64,000 bases of DNA from Clarkia xantiana subsp. parviflora. Lineage: Eukaryota; Streptophyta; Magnoliopsida; Myrtales; Onagraceae. The position numbers and the translations under genes are program-made. The stretch covers positions 28,169,756 to 28,233,755 of the forward strand of contig JAPTYO010000009.1 in NCBI GenBank assembly GCA_036873135.1. Reading direction: 5' to 3'. Below are positions 11,312-22,499 of the stretch, one piece after another. The notes under the pieces were generated by a model that made no database searches, was not told the DNA's origin, and worked only from the letters and a program-made list of their open reading frames with translations. The stretch's first letter is position 1. Each line of letters begins with the position of its first letter.

Positions 11312-14300
11312 ATGGCACTCAAGCTAAATCCTTGTGTCTCATTCCATCAATCCCACAATCTCGCGCGTTCATTTGGCCTCCCTCCAATGGCGAACCTCAA
11401 CCGCAGATCTCCCAACTTCTATGTGGCCTCCGCGCTTCGTACCGATTCCAAGTAAGCACACTTCTCTCTTCCTTCATGCTATTATCCCTCTTCGATTAGG
11501 TTGGCCGCATTTCTGCCGCTGCAAATCAATCGATCTTAATTATTCGATTGGTTTTTGTTCAATTAAAATGCATGTTCTTGAGCCTCATTTTCTTTGATAA
11601 GATTTTTGTATTTTGCATGAACGAATTTCACCAAGATAGAGGTTCTCAATCTCATGCACCAGATTCCTCCATTAAATTTTGGTCTACTCATCTGAATAAT
11701 TCAGTTGTTCATTCGATATGAATAGTAGTTAATTTAATCCTTTTCATTTGAGTGTCTTTCTGATCTCCTGACTTACCTGACGCCTTTGTTTACTCAATAC
11801 TGTAATTCTGTCTTCAAATTGAATAGGGAAAAATGATTTTTTAATTAAAATTAGATTCATGCATTGTGACTTGTGTCTGTCCTTCCACTTATAGTTTATT
11901 ATATTGGTGGATTCGTTCTCTGCTCCACTTTTCCGTTTTCCAGCTTTCGTCTGGACGTCACGTGAATTTGATTTTGTCGGAGTTTTAAATTTGACCTAAT
12001 TTTCGGAGTCTCCGAGGTGCGCAGCTTCGATCTAGCATGCATGAATTTAATGGTGTCAGCTCTCATCTTCTAACAAAATGATTGATTGAGGAATAAATGC
12101 ATGAATGTCAACAATTTCAAACTGTATTTGAAAGCTAATTTTTCTGATGAATACTTCTTCAATGCCTTGTTCAATATGTCTTTAGTATCCATGTTTTCTG
12201 CATGTCCCAACAACTATGAAAGATGTTTTTTCTTTTCCTGTGGGTGGTGGATTTTCAGCCATTTATCGGGTAATTTGCATGCTCTTAGTCAAGGCTGAAA
12301 ATGATAGGGTCTTTGCTCATTTAGTAGTAATGGTGGGTGAGCAAATGAAATTTTCTTGGTTTATGACAGTGAAATAAAACAAAAATCTCTGAAATGATAT
12401 AATTATTACTGAAATAAAACGTGTCCTTGTGCTTCCTTCTTTTCTTCAACATTACGGCTTTAATGATCTTATCAGCTGTTTCTTTAATTTACTCTTTCCG
12501 TTCTGTTTGGTTAAAAATTGTATTTTTGGTTGAAAATCTAAAAACAGTCTCAACTATAGACCATGTTGATAATTGTTATTCCAGTTTTAAAATATTGATA
12601 TTCGGTGTACCAACTATCAGATTCATTGATTTCCACTTCTCTTAAAATCGACGTTAACAATCAAATAAGCCTAAATCATGAGCAAGAAATCTGATACTTC
12701 AGAAAAGTGAAAACGTGTTTTAGTTGCTTAAAACGTCAATTTTAATGCCAAAACCAGTTGAGAAAAGTGGAAAGCAACAAATCTGATAGTTGGGACACCA
12801 AATATCAACATTTTAAATCTGCGACAGCGATTAGCAACATGACCAATAGTTGGGGACTGTTTTTAGGTTCTAACTTTTTTTAACTTAAAATTTTTAACAG
12901 CTATACAGCTGGAGTTCTCCACTTAGTAAAATTTCTGAAAATGAATAATTTCATCTGGGTCATTTAGAAAGAGCATATCAATTCATCATCCTCCTTTGAG
13001 GAAAGGAAGGTGAACAAACAATAGATTGTTGGGGATATGATTATGCGCCATTCTCCGTACCAACCTTAACATGTGACATTTACTTGCAATTGCCTTCAAT
13101 TCTCTTTATGATCTTTCATATCCTGTACTTTAGTGTGCCTTCCATTTAATATATGGTTTCTTGGTAGTGCCAGTGTGGTGTGGAATTCTGAATGGGATCG
13201 TTGGGGCATTTACCACGGGATCGATCAATAAGTATAAAATTGTGAACAAGCTTATTATATTTTCTGAGAAGTCTTAGTTGGGCGGGCATATAATAAGCTA
13301 GTTTTCTTTGGTTAATATGTTCTGCTATCATCTGCATCTTTTTGGTATAGTATGATGCCTTTAGATGAAAATGTCACTTTGAAAAGAAATAATCACATTT
13401 TTGTGGGATGCAGAGAGGTTGCAACTACAAAGAAGCCATTTACGCCTCCTCGGGAAGTTCATTTACAAGTAACACACTCCATGCCACCCCAAAAGATGGA
13501 GATTTTCAAGTCACTCGAGGGCTGGGCAGAGGATAATCTTCTTGTTTACTTGAAGCCAGTGGAAAAGTGTTGGCAACCGCAAGATTTTCTACCAGATCCT
13601 GCATCTGATGGCTTCGAAGAACAGGTTAAAGAGCTTAGGGAGAGGGCAAAGGAGATCCCAGATGATTACTTTGTGGTTTTGGTCGGGGACATGATCACTG
13701 AAGAAGCTCTTCCTACTTACCAAACAATGTTGAACACATTGGATGGGGTTAGGGATGAAACGGGTGCGAGCCCGACACCATGGGCAATTTGGACAAGGGC
13801 TTGGACTGCTGAGGAGAACAGGCACGGGGATCTCCTCAACAAGTATCTCTACCTTTCTGGCCGAGTCGACATGCGACAAATTGAAAAGACAATCCAATAC
13901 TTGATCGGGTCGGGAATGGTAAGACACAAATTCTCTTAGTTGAAGTCTAAATATCAACTGATATATTTCTCATACTTGGGTTGCTGGCTTAATTATACAC
14001 ACTATTTTGCATACTGAAGTTTTTTATGCCTCCCTCAGCTAGCAAAAGAAATTGGCAGGTTTGTTTTTTAGTGAATTAGCAATTTGCTAACTGAAATTTT
14101 ATGGATTAGCTAATATATATATATTTGCTTTGAACAGCTGAATTAATTGATATCTGCAATTTGGTAGTTTTGTCCATATTTCAGTAATTTCTTGACAGAA
14201 AATTGCATGTGCACTGTGCACACACCTCATTTATGCAATGAGCAGTAGGCTTTTATAATAGTTGAATAAATAACCTAAAAACAGTCTCAACTATAGTATA

Positions 14301-15350
14301 TGTTGCTAATAGCTGTCAGATTTAAAATGTTGATATTCTATGTCCCAACTAATAGATTTGTTGCTTTCCACTTTTTTCAACTTATTATTTTGGTGTTAAC
14401 ATTAAGCAACAAAAACATGTTTTCCACTTTTCCGAAGCATCAGATTTGTTGCTCATGATTTAAGCTTATTTGATGCTTAAAAAACATGTTTTGTTTCATC
14501 AATTTTAAGAGGAAAAAAAAAGTGGAAAACAACAAATTCGATAGTTGTGATACCAATATCAACATTTAAATCTGGAACAGCGATTAACAACATAAACTAT
14601 AGTTGGGACTGTTTTTAGGTTCTTAACTGGGTATGGATAATTTGCTAGTTAAGCTTGTTCAGTATGCTTTGATCGAGAGTGGACGGAGCTAGATCGTAAG
14701 ATTTTTTCGTTCAGATAACACTGCCTGCCTGCTGCATAGTTATTAACTGTTAAATTAATGATGCTTCTTCTAAAACTGCCATGCCACAGGATCCACGAAC
14801 GGAGAACAATCCCTACCTTGGCTTCATATACACTTCTTTCCAAGAACGAGCGACCTTCATTTCTCACGGCAACACAGGAAGACTGGCCAAGGAGCACGGT
14901 GACTTGAAGCTGGCCCAAATATGCGGCTCCATAGCAGCCGATGAGCGGCGCCATGAGACGGCGTACACTAAGATAGTGGAGAAGCTGTATGAGATAGACC
15001 CTGACGGGACGGTGATGGCATTTGCTGACATGATGAGGAAGAAGATCTCGATGCCGGCACACTTAATGTACGATGGACGTGAGGACAACCTGTTTGAAAA
15101 CTTCTCGTCGGTGGCACAGAGGCTCGGGGTGTACACTGCAAAGGATTATGCAGATATTTTGGAGTTCTTGGTGGGGAGGTGGAAGGTGGAGGAGTTGAGG
15201 GGTCTTTCGAGCGAGGGAAGGAAGGCTCAGGAGTATGTGTGTGGGTTGCCTCTGAGAATCCGTAAATTGGAGGAGAGGGCTCGAGGAAGAGCTAAGCAAG
15301 CTCCGGCAGTTCCATTCAGTTGGGTCTTCGACCGCAATGTGCAGCTCTAG
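11312..15350 (+). CDS. SAD: Plastid stearoyl-[acyl-carrier-protein] 9-desaturase
   Basis: Three exons, 11312-11451, 13414-13918 and 14790-15350, encode 401 residues, the usual length. All introns are GT-AG. The enzyme puts the first double bond into stearoyl-ACP in the plastid stroma, using ferredoxin and oxygen. The first ~38 residues look like a transit peptide, leaving a 363-residue mature chain as in castor desaturase. All six di-iron ligands are present: E143, E181, H184 (in EENRHG), E234, E267 and H270 (in DERRH). Residues known to line the fatty-acid pocket in the castor enzyme (castor M114, L118, P179, T181, G188, F279) are conserved at the matching sites, so Δ9-18:0 specificity is expected. 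Each intron carries a copy of the same MITE family. No defect is seen; probably functional. Confidence 0.96.
12510..12898. mobile_element. Long-inverted-repeat MITE in desaturase intron 1
   Basis: The left arm (from GTTAAAAATT, then CTAAAAACAGTCTCAACTATAG) is the reverse complement of the right arm (TAGTTGGGGACTGTTTTTAG, then TTTTTAAC). The complementarity continues inward through the CCACTT/AAGTGG blocks, so most of the 389 bp can fold back. No open frame. Ends are approximate and no clean target duplication was found. Confidence 0.65.
14268..14626. mobile_element. Second copy of the same MITE in desaturase intron 2
   Basis: The arms AACCTAAAAACAGTCTCAAC and GTTGGGACTGTTTTTAGGTT match the intron-1 element, as do the internal ATATCAACATTTAAATCTG block and the TTGTTGCTTTCCACTTTT/AGTGGAAAACAACAAA pair. 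About 360 bp, non-coding. Confidence 0.7.
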
Positions 15351-16182
15351 AAATCCAATCTCCATCTCATTTAAGTTGTTTCTGTCTTGATAGCTTCTTC
15401 ATTGCTACTGCACTACTTAAAGAGTGAGTGAGTGAGTGAGTATTAAGATGATAGTTTAGGTCAAGGGTGTTTGTTTTTGGTTGTGGTGGTACTAAGATAA
15501 GATGTTTGGTTTCATCTGCTCTGCTCTGCTTGGTTGTTTTAGTGTGTTGCGTCTGTTTAATACTAAGTATAATGAATGATGATGATCATTGAATCAATCA
15601 TTTTATCTGAAGAATACCTTATTGCCAATTTTGTTCCTCAACTTATTTCCTTGCGTTAATTACCAAAAATAAAATGAATTTATATACATTTGGGGAAAAC
15701 AAAAAGCAAAAAAAAAATTAAAATTTTGATTGTATTTTATCAACAAAGTACGTTTGAGATTTATTTTTTTTTACCATGGAATTGACAATATTTCTTTTAG
15801 TAAATCGTTAGAAATTTGGAATAAGATCGAATGAAGTATTTTTTAAGATAATTAATTATCCAGGAGGAAGCTACGGGTTCGAGCCCAGTCCGTCCCAACA
15901 CCAACAAAAAGATGATGCTACTAGTGACCCAAAAAAATTTCACATATTACTGAGTTTGGTTATTTATAAAAAGGAAGGCCACATTCATGCATACCGCACA
16001 CAGCAGGACCATCAAACATGTGGAGTAGCAGACGGGTTTAAGATAACAGCAGAACTTCAGAACCAACTCCCAACAAGATAGATAATTTCATGTTACTTAA
16101 GGAAGTGTTCCAAACAAAACATACCAGGAATTACACACTTCACTAGCAAGTAAGTCTATGCAGATCAAAATAAAGAGGGTAA
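15351..16182. other. Intergenic region between convergent genes
   Basis: Holds the 3' UTRs of the desaturase (left) and the U5 40-kDa gene (right, minus strand). A GTGA repeat lies at 15422-15440. GGTTCGAGCCC near 15870 resembles a Pol III B box, but no A box or tail supports a tRNA or SINE. No gene seen. Confidence 0.55.
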
Positions 16183-17223
16183 TTAAATCTCACCAAGATA
16201 AATCTGCTTGTCACTGCTGCAAGACCCGAGAATAGGCTCAGTAGGATGAAAAACGGTCTCATTTACGGACCCAGTGTGGCCAGGCAGCTTATACAGAATC
16301 CTCCTCGAAGTTGTATCCCATATATAAACCATCCGGTCCGAACTCCCTGCAGTCACCTTGCTTCCATCAGGGGACCATCCACACTTCAACAAGTTCTTCT
16401 CAAAGTTGTGTTGGTGCCCTTCCATGATCTTCACACATCGGTTCTGTGGGGCATAAGGGCGCATGTCCCATATGCAGAGCTTAGAATCCATGCCATTTGT
16501 GAGAAGGTAAGACCCATCAGGGCTCAACTGCATACCCGTAATTGTATCTTGGTGCCCTTGGAGGGTCATCACCACCTCACCCTTCCTCACATCCCACACC
16601 TTCACATCGTTGTCTATACCTCCTGTGAAGATCTTGTCTGATGCATCCGAGAAAGAAACTGCAGTTATTTGAAACCTCTCTGGAAATGTCTGGATAGCCC
16701 CTCTTTGACGCATGTCCCAGAGCTTGGCTGTTCCATCATCCGATCCACTAACAACTAGAGGAGGGCCTCTTCTTGAGGGGCAACAAGAATTCACAAACGA
16801 AGAGTGTTCAGCCATTTTCTTCACTTGTTTTCCAGTTTCGACATCCCATGCCCTCAGAGTCTTGTCAGGACTAGCAGAGATAATCTGGGACCCGTCAGTG
16901 GTCCACTGGAGGTCAAGAACAGCATTTTTGTGTCCCTTCAAGACCATGAAGTTCTTGCACTCCCCATGCACGTTCCATAGGAAGATTTCTCTGTCGTGTG
17001 ATCCTGAGGCGATGACTGTCCCTGCAGGGTTGAACTTCATTGTGTATATAGCACTCGGGTGACCGGACAGTAGCATGATTGGGGACTCCAAACTGGATGT
17101 TCTCTGTTTCCCATTCGGCCCTGGTCCTTGTGGAGCATTGAAAGGAACTGTTGACCACTCCATTGGCCTTGGTCCAGGTACAGACAAGGGACTTTCACCC
17201 TCTCTTGGCATGATTTGCATCAT
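16183..17223 (-). CDS. SNRNP40: U5 snRNP 40-kDa protein (Prp8-binding WD40 protein)
   Basis: One coding exon of 346 residues from the ATG at 17223 to TGA-type end at 16183. The open frame extends 15 codons upstream but only to a TTG, so the MMQIM start is chosen. A short proline-rich N-terminus leads to RTSSLESPIMLLSGHPSA and then seven WD40 repeats with IFLWNV, LRAWDV, AKLWDM, VKVWDV, LCIWDM, VYIWDT and a closing YLGEI; the C-terminus NLLKCGWSPDG and IYLGEI are hallmark stretches. The family binds Prp8 in the U5 snRNP and U4/U6.U5 tri-snRNP in the nucleus. Length and sequence match the Arabidopsis orthologue closely. A 5' UTR intron precedes the coding exon. Intact, probably functional. Confidence 0.95.
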   Translation of the reverse strand: MMQIMPREGESPLSVPGPRPMEWSTVPFNAPQGPGPNGKQRTSSLESPIMLLSGHPSAIYTMKFNPAGTVIASGSHDREIFLWNVHGECKNFMVLKGHKNAVLDLQWTTDGSQIISASPDKTLRAWDVETGKQVKKMAEHSSFVNSCCPSRRGPPLVVSGSDDGTAKLWDMRQRGAIQTFPERFQITAVSFSDASDKIFTGGIDNDVKVWDVRKGEVVMTLQGHQDTITGMQLSPDGSYLLTNGMDSKLCIWDMRPYAPQNRCVKIMEGHQHNFEKNLLKCGWSPDGSKVTAGSSDRMVYIWDTTSRRILYKLPGHTGSVNETVFHPTEPILGSCSSDKQIYLGEI

Positions 17224-17277
17224 GTTGCTCACTGGCTTCTTCTCTAAGCAGTGTTCCAATTTCTCCAACCAAAAAAT

Positions 17278-18072
17278 CTGCTATGAAAAAAATAACACGT
17301 ACCATATCGTTACATCCACCTTAATACAGCGACTTTCAATAAAAAGAGAAAAATCATCTGAGACCAATAATGAACTGCATATGGGTGAGATGTATAACAT
17401 ATACGGTGAAGGAAACATGAGACATTCCCTGTGAAAGAAAGTTCCATGTACTTGAAGTTGAAGAAACAGAACTGTCTCATGTATGTTAAGATGAAAAACG
17501 TAAAAAGAATTTACTAATTCCTAAAGATGTGTATGTTCTTGTTTCTAAACAACCTAGATTTCAACAAGAACTGAGAAGCTTCCATTTTGACTTAGCAATC
17601 ATCAGCAGTACCTATTAAATGTATGTCTCTATTAGTAGGAGATACAAGGCTACATTCTAACTTCTAAGTTCAAGCTCTAATATTAAGGAAGAAATATAGC
17701 CGCTTGAATATATAAGCACAATCTTGCATCAGACACAGCTCAGCAAGGTGAATTAATCAAGAACATCTAGGTTTTTGTGCTCCATTGTCCGATCCATTGG
17801 TTCAATAGAGACTTAGAAGTCCGCAATACATATCCATCGGCAGCATAGTCTAATTTAAGTTCAATACGCCTCCATGACCAACAAAAAAAGCAGGAAAATC
17901 CGCAACGACGCAATGAAAAGCCATCCTCGTGATCTCAACTGTACCTAGAAGCAATCTATTCAGACTATAGGTCACGGAATCTGATGAGGAAAACAAACCG
18001 AAGCTAAGGTCGTTTTACAGAGACATTAAAGTCAAGCGACATCAATAAACTTACAGCATAAGCGTGGTTTAC
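17278..18072 (-). other. Intron in the 5' UTR of the U5 40-kDa gene
   Basis: On the minus strand a non-coding first exon ends CTTCAG at 18073 followed by GTAAAC. The acceptor TTTTTTTCATAGCAG ends at 17278, 54 bases before the chosen ATG. Both sites match consensus. The leader exon probably starts near 18150-18180. This also explains the absence of an open frame in this 800-bp stretch. Confidence 0.65.
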
Positions 18073-18190
18073 CTGAAGTGGTCGGCGCTGTGGCTCTGAA
18101 GCTAAGGCTTGTCCTAAATGGAACTGGAGCCTTCAAGCTTCGGAACCCTAATACAGAGAACACAACGGGCAAAAACACGGAGAAAATAAG

Positions 18191-19081
18191 GAGTGAATTC
18201 CCAAAGTAGGTTCTTCCACCAAACTATTTCCCAAACTAGGCTCTTTTAGAAACTAATTCCCAAAATAGGTCTTCTCATTTTTTTTGAAATGTATATTATT
18301 TAATTTAAATCCTAAAGTTTACAATATGTTACAAATGAACCCTAAAGAAAACTATAATTAAAAAATGAAATTTAAGAAACTAAATGTATGAAAAATAAAA
18401 AATGGAAATAAAAAATAATTAATTAAATGTTAAAAATGCACATTAAAAAATAATCAAACAAACAAATTTTGTAGATTTTAATTCTAAAAAAATATGTGAA
18501 ATTAAAAGAAAAAAATTAAAAATAAATAAATTTTGAAAAAATATATATATAATGATATACAAATTATATTCATTAAGAGTATGCAAAAAAAAAAAAAATA
18601 CTAACTAAAATCCATTCTTAAATTTATTCTTTTGATTTTTTTAATTTAAATTAGTTTATCCGTTATTTTTTCATTCGTTAATTTTATATATTTTTATAAA
18701 TTTAACATATTTTATTTAGGGTTTATATTTTTATACTTAAAAAAATCATGAGTATTTAGTTTCTTTACGTTTTATATCAATTTTTTTTTATAATTTATAT
18801 ATTTTGGCATATTTTATTTTTAGATTTTTTTTTTCAAAATTACTAATTTATTTTATGTTTTTAACTTCTACATTAATTATCTTAATTTTCAATTTTTTTT
18901 ATATATTTCTTGTATGATATTTAGTTTTAGGATCAATTGTAACAAAATATAAACTTTGGGGGTAAAATATAAAAATATAAATGATTAAAAAAAATGAAAA
19001 AACCTATTTTGGGAATTAGTTTCTGAAGAAGCCTAGTTTGGGAATAAGTTTGGCAATGAAGCCTAGTTTGGGCATTCACTC
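18191..19081. mobile_element. Non-autonomous Mutator-like element, 9-bp TSD
   Basis: The exact 9-bp direct repeat GAAAATAAG (18182-18190 and 19082-19090) flanks an 891-bp AT-rich element. Its ends, GAGTGAATTCCCAAA and the reverse complement GAGTGAATGCCCAAA, start inverted repeats of roughly 100 bp. Each arm holds three spaced copies of a TTCCCAAAnTAGG motif. No transposase frame. A 9-bp duplication with long arms is the Mutator signature. It sits just upstream of the non-coding first exon of the U5 40-kDa gene. Confidence 0.85.
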
Positions 19082-19090
19082 GAAAATAAG

Positions 19091-19714
19091 AAGAAGAGGG
19101 TTGGGTCGCTCGTCGGAAGTTTTAATTCCGTACTTGGTAATTTTGTACTTTTAGTGGTGTTATTATTATCAGAACCGGGCGGTGGTCCGACCGGGCTCGA
19201 ACCGGAATCGGTGCCTCCAACGGTCCGGTTCGAGCAAATCCTAATGATGTAAATGAACCCGGTTGGATAGTCGATTTTTTTTTGCAAACCGGCCGGTTTT
19301 GAGCAGACCGGAGTTTTTGAGCAGACCGGTCGGTCCGCCAGTTCATTGCCAAAAAAAAGTGATTGAACTAACCTAGGTCAAGCTGCTCCACCCGAAATTA
19401 CAATTCTTTAGGCCAGAGAGCACACCAGAAGCGGTCTGGACACATCGAAGAAATAGAGATACAAAGAGTCGGTGAATGGGGTAATCGATTTCGTTTCGGA
19501 GTTTCTGACCCACACATAGAGCACGAGCGTGGCCCTCGGGGATCAACTCTGGGTCCCTAGGCTGAGCAGATTCCAATCGCCAAGACTCCACAAAGAAGTC
19601 AATTTGTTCTCCTGCCCACGCATGTTCCACGAGGAAATCGTTGGAAACAGATTCGTGAACCTTCACGAGGAAATCGTTGGAAATAGATTTGTAAACCTTC
19701 ACGAGCATCCATGA
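19091..19714. other. Unassigned region with a 40-bp tandem repeat
   Basis: No recognisable gene. A roughly 40-bp unit beginning CACGAGGAAATCGTTGG occurs twice at 19627-19704. A 111-residue minus-strand frame (19373-19708) overlaps it but has no known domain and is not called. Confidence 0.4.
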
Positions 19715-20720
19715 GTGTACACTAAGACCTCTGAGTCGAAGTACGTTATCTTGAAATTATATGTGGATGACATACTAACTGCTGCGAAATATGTGAGTTA
19801 CACGAACAAATCAAAGTCCTGGTTGGCATCTGTATTCGAGATGAAGGACATGGGAGAAGTCACGTACATCCTAGGCATTAAGATTGTTAGGGATCGAGTT
19901 GCTCGTAAACTATGTCTCTCTCAAGAATCCAATATCAACACAATTTTGAGAAGGTTCAGACTACACCCGTGGATACGCCGGTTGTGTTTGGGTGCGCGTT
20001 GTCAAAGCGTGAGGGCCCAAAAGACCAGGCTGAGCGTGAACAGATGAAAAGTGCATAGTACCTCAGTATGGTTAGTATTCTAATGTACCCCATGCAAAGC
20101 ATTCGTCCAGACATCAGTTACGATGTGGTCTTGGTAGCACTATTCCAATCATACCCTGGCTATCAACATTTAAAGGCCGTAAAATTAATTATTCGATACA
20201 TAAAAGGTACTGCCGACTACAGATTGTGCTATGAGGGTGGAAAATTAGAATTGATTGGGTTCAATGACGCCGACCACGGAGGCGATCTGGATGATCGTAA
20301 GTCCATCTCAAGAGGAGTATTTCTCCTTGCTAATGTCGCCATTTCATGGATGAGCAAGAAGCAATCATGTGTCGCGTTGTCTACGATGGAATCCGAATTC
20401 GTAGCCCTCTCTAAGAATGCACAGGAAGCAGTTTGGCTTAAAAGACTCTTAACTGCATTGCTTGACGTCGAGGACGGGAGTCAGCCTGTGAAGGTATACT
20501 CTGACAGTCAAGCATTCCAGCAATTAAGAATCCTAAGTACCATAGTAGGACGAAACACATTGATTTGAAATATAATTATGCTAAAAGTATGGTCGGAGAC
20601 AAACTGATCACATTAGAATACTTGTCCTCTGAGAGTATGGTGGCATACCCATTGACTAAGCCTTTATGCAGGGAAGTTTTCGAAAAGCACATTAAAATGC
20701 TTGGACTGCGTAGGGTTTAA
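19715..20720 (+). pseudogene. Copia RT C-terminal part and RNase H remnant
   Basis: LKLYVDDILTAA is the RT active-site box, followed by MKDMGEVTYILGIKI. A frameshift near 20000 separates it from the RNase H part (20068-20568: SIRPDISYDV, GFNDADHGGDLDDRKS, WMSKKQSCVALSTMESEFVAL). After a second frame change the conserved end, KHIDLKYNY to LITLEYLSSESMVAYPLTKPL, finishes at about 20720. Non-functional. Confidence 0.75.
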
Positions 20721-21855
20721 GAGGCTTGTGTTGTGATGATAACATTTTGAGATTTAAAGTGATATTTGAATAAAAGAAATTGCAATTTGAGTTTATGATC
20801 TTACAACGTCATAATGTTTAAATTACATCGGATTTTACGGTCTATAAACTAGTCGTAGGAAGGAAAATCCTCTCAAATAAAACATGTCGAATGTGGGCCA
20901 AGCCTCATCACACAGGCTCGGTCGTCTTGGCGGAGACGGGGACCTCTACCATGTCAAGACTGGCTAAGAACCATGGTGATTTCGAAAGATAAACCTGGTT
21001 AAGCAAAACGATCATTTGGTTTCGGGGTAACACGACATGATCTAAGTTTTGCACCCTCTCAGGCACCCTACCATGTCGTGACGAACTTCGTTCGTCAAGA
21101 ACCACATTCTGGGCCAGATGATAAATCTGTGATAACATATGACATTTTCCACTCCTGACAACATGTAAGTTCAGATTCTGATATCGACGCGCGCTTCATA
21201 CTGCGGGTGCCATGTTCGACCACGGGGTCAGGCTCGGTTGTGCTAGGTAGAATCCACGAGATTTGGATGGGAACAAACTTCTTCACCTTGAGCGTGTGAC
21301 TAATTCCGGATGCTTTATGAAGAAGCGTCTGAAGTATCCTTACGAACTCAGAACTCATACATAAGGTCAAGCTCAACGTTTGCTTCCCGGCATACGAACG
21401 CAGTGCTGAACAAAAAGGCCTAGCGACCACGTCTTTGGAAACCGGTTGAGTTTGACTAAGGGTATGAGCGATGGGGATGGTCAAGTACACCTGTAATTCT
21501 CCGAATCTTGTATTCACTAGGTGACCACCAGCCTGATATTAGTTGAAGGTTGTAATACTTTTACGGATGCCTTGGAGAAATGTTCCTATGTGTAAACTAG
21601 GAAATTGGAGAATGACACTTGACCAAGGATACAGTGTGGCACAGTATTGTTACGGGTTGATTAAAGATGGAGAATCAACGTTCCACGGGCGCTAAAATAC
21701 TCATAATAGATGAGTAGCACGATGCCTGTCGTGTCCGTCGGTCGCACGGAAAACCTCGTATGAACTATTCCAAAGCAGCGCTGGATCGAAGAACAAATGT
21801 TGATGTGTTGGTTCACAACATATTAACAGGCACCCTCTCATTTCGGCGAGTGGGA
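20721..21855. other. Non-coding 3' region of the Copia remnant
   Basis: Lies between the RNase H stop and the LTR. No sense frame. Two overlapping antisense frames (20908-21138 and 21095-21517, minus strand) have no domain I recognise. Confidence 0.4.
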
Positions 21856-22470
21856 GCTCTTGGCATTTGGATATTGGGACGCCGTAAATTGGATATTGGG
21901 ACGCCATAAATAGGAGCTCATTAATATAAGATTGTTACTTAAGTTATTTGGGTAATGTCACATTAGGGATTTTGGGCTAGGCCTAAAATCCTAATGGACA
22001 TGAGAGGCCAAAATTTGGGCCTCCCTTTCTCAATGTGGCCAGCTGAAATTAACAAGAGTGGTGAGGTGGATTTTGCCCACCTCCTCTTATAAATAGGGAG
22101 TGTCAGGAATTAATTAGGGGGATCACTTTCTTCCTTTGTGGTGAGACAAAAAGAAATCCCTCCTCCCTATCACCTAAGTTTCGGCCGAACCACTCCAAGC
22201 ACAAGGAGGTGCTAAATTGCTTCAAGCAATTACTCCGGAGATCCATCCCTGCTAAAGAATCGACAAGAGGCTTTGCTGTGGAGACCAATCCGCGTAGGTA
22301 TTCCTTATTCAGAATCCTTACGGGAACCGTCCGGCGGATCGAGAACTCCCCTAGAAGACCTTGGGTCTACGGAAAGCATTGTAGGTATGTGCCCTTTATT
22401 CCGTTGCGTAATTTGTTTACATAGCATGTACCTTGATTGTTTTCGTAGTATTCATCCCCTATATTCCTAC
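21856..22470 (+). repeat. Copia 3' LTR
   Basis: Follows a purine-rich GAGTGGGAGCTC. It contains a 23-bp tandem repeat (TTGGATATTGGGACGCC unit, about 21868-21910) near its start and matches the antisense LTR at 6241-6757 along most of its length. The end near 22470 (ATTCCTACA) is inferred. Confidence 0.55.
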
Positions 22471-22499
22471 ATTTTATTCAAAATTGAGTTACTTGTGGG

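Larger units (their letters stand above)
19715..22470 (+). mobile_element. 3' half of a decayed Copia retrotransposon
   Basis: Starts inside RT at the YVDD box and continues through RNase H, a 1.1-kb non-coding 3' region and an LTR of the same family as the antisense LTR at 6241-6757. The 5' half is missing. Confidence 0.7.

Noticed and set aside
13146..13337. Extra upstream coding for the desaturase in intron 1
   Set aside because: Frames here do not join to exon 2 with a valid splice, while the exon 1 to exon 2 junction gives the full family-length protein.
15860..15900. Possible tRNA or SINE because of GGTTCGAGCCC
   Set aside because: No A box, cloverleaf partner or tail could be found nearby.
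19373..19708. Minus-strand 111-codon frame
   Set aside because: Overlaps the 40-bp tandem pair, lacks a known domain and shows no splice or promoter signal.
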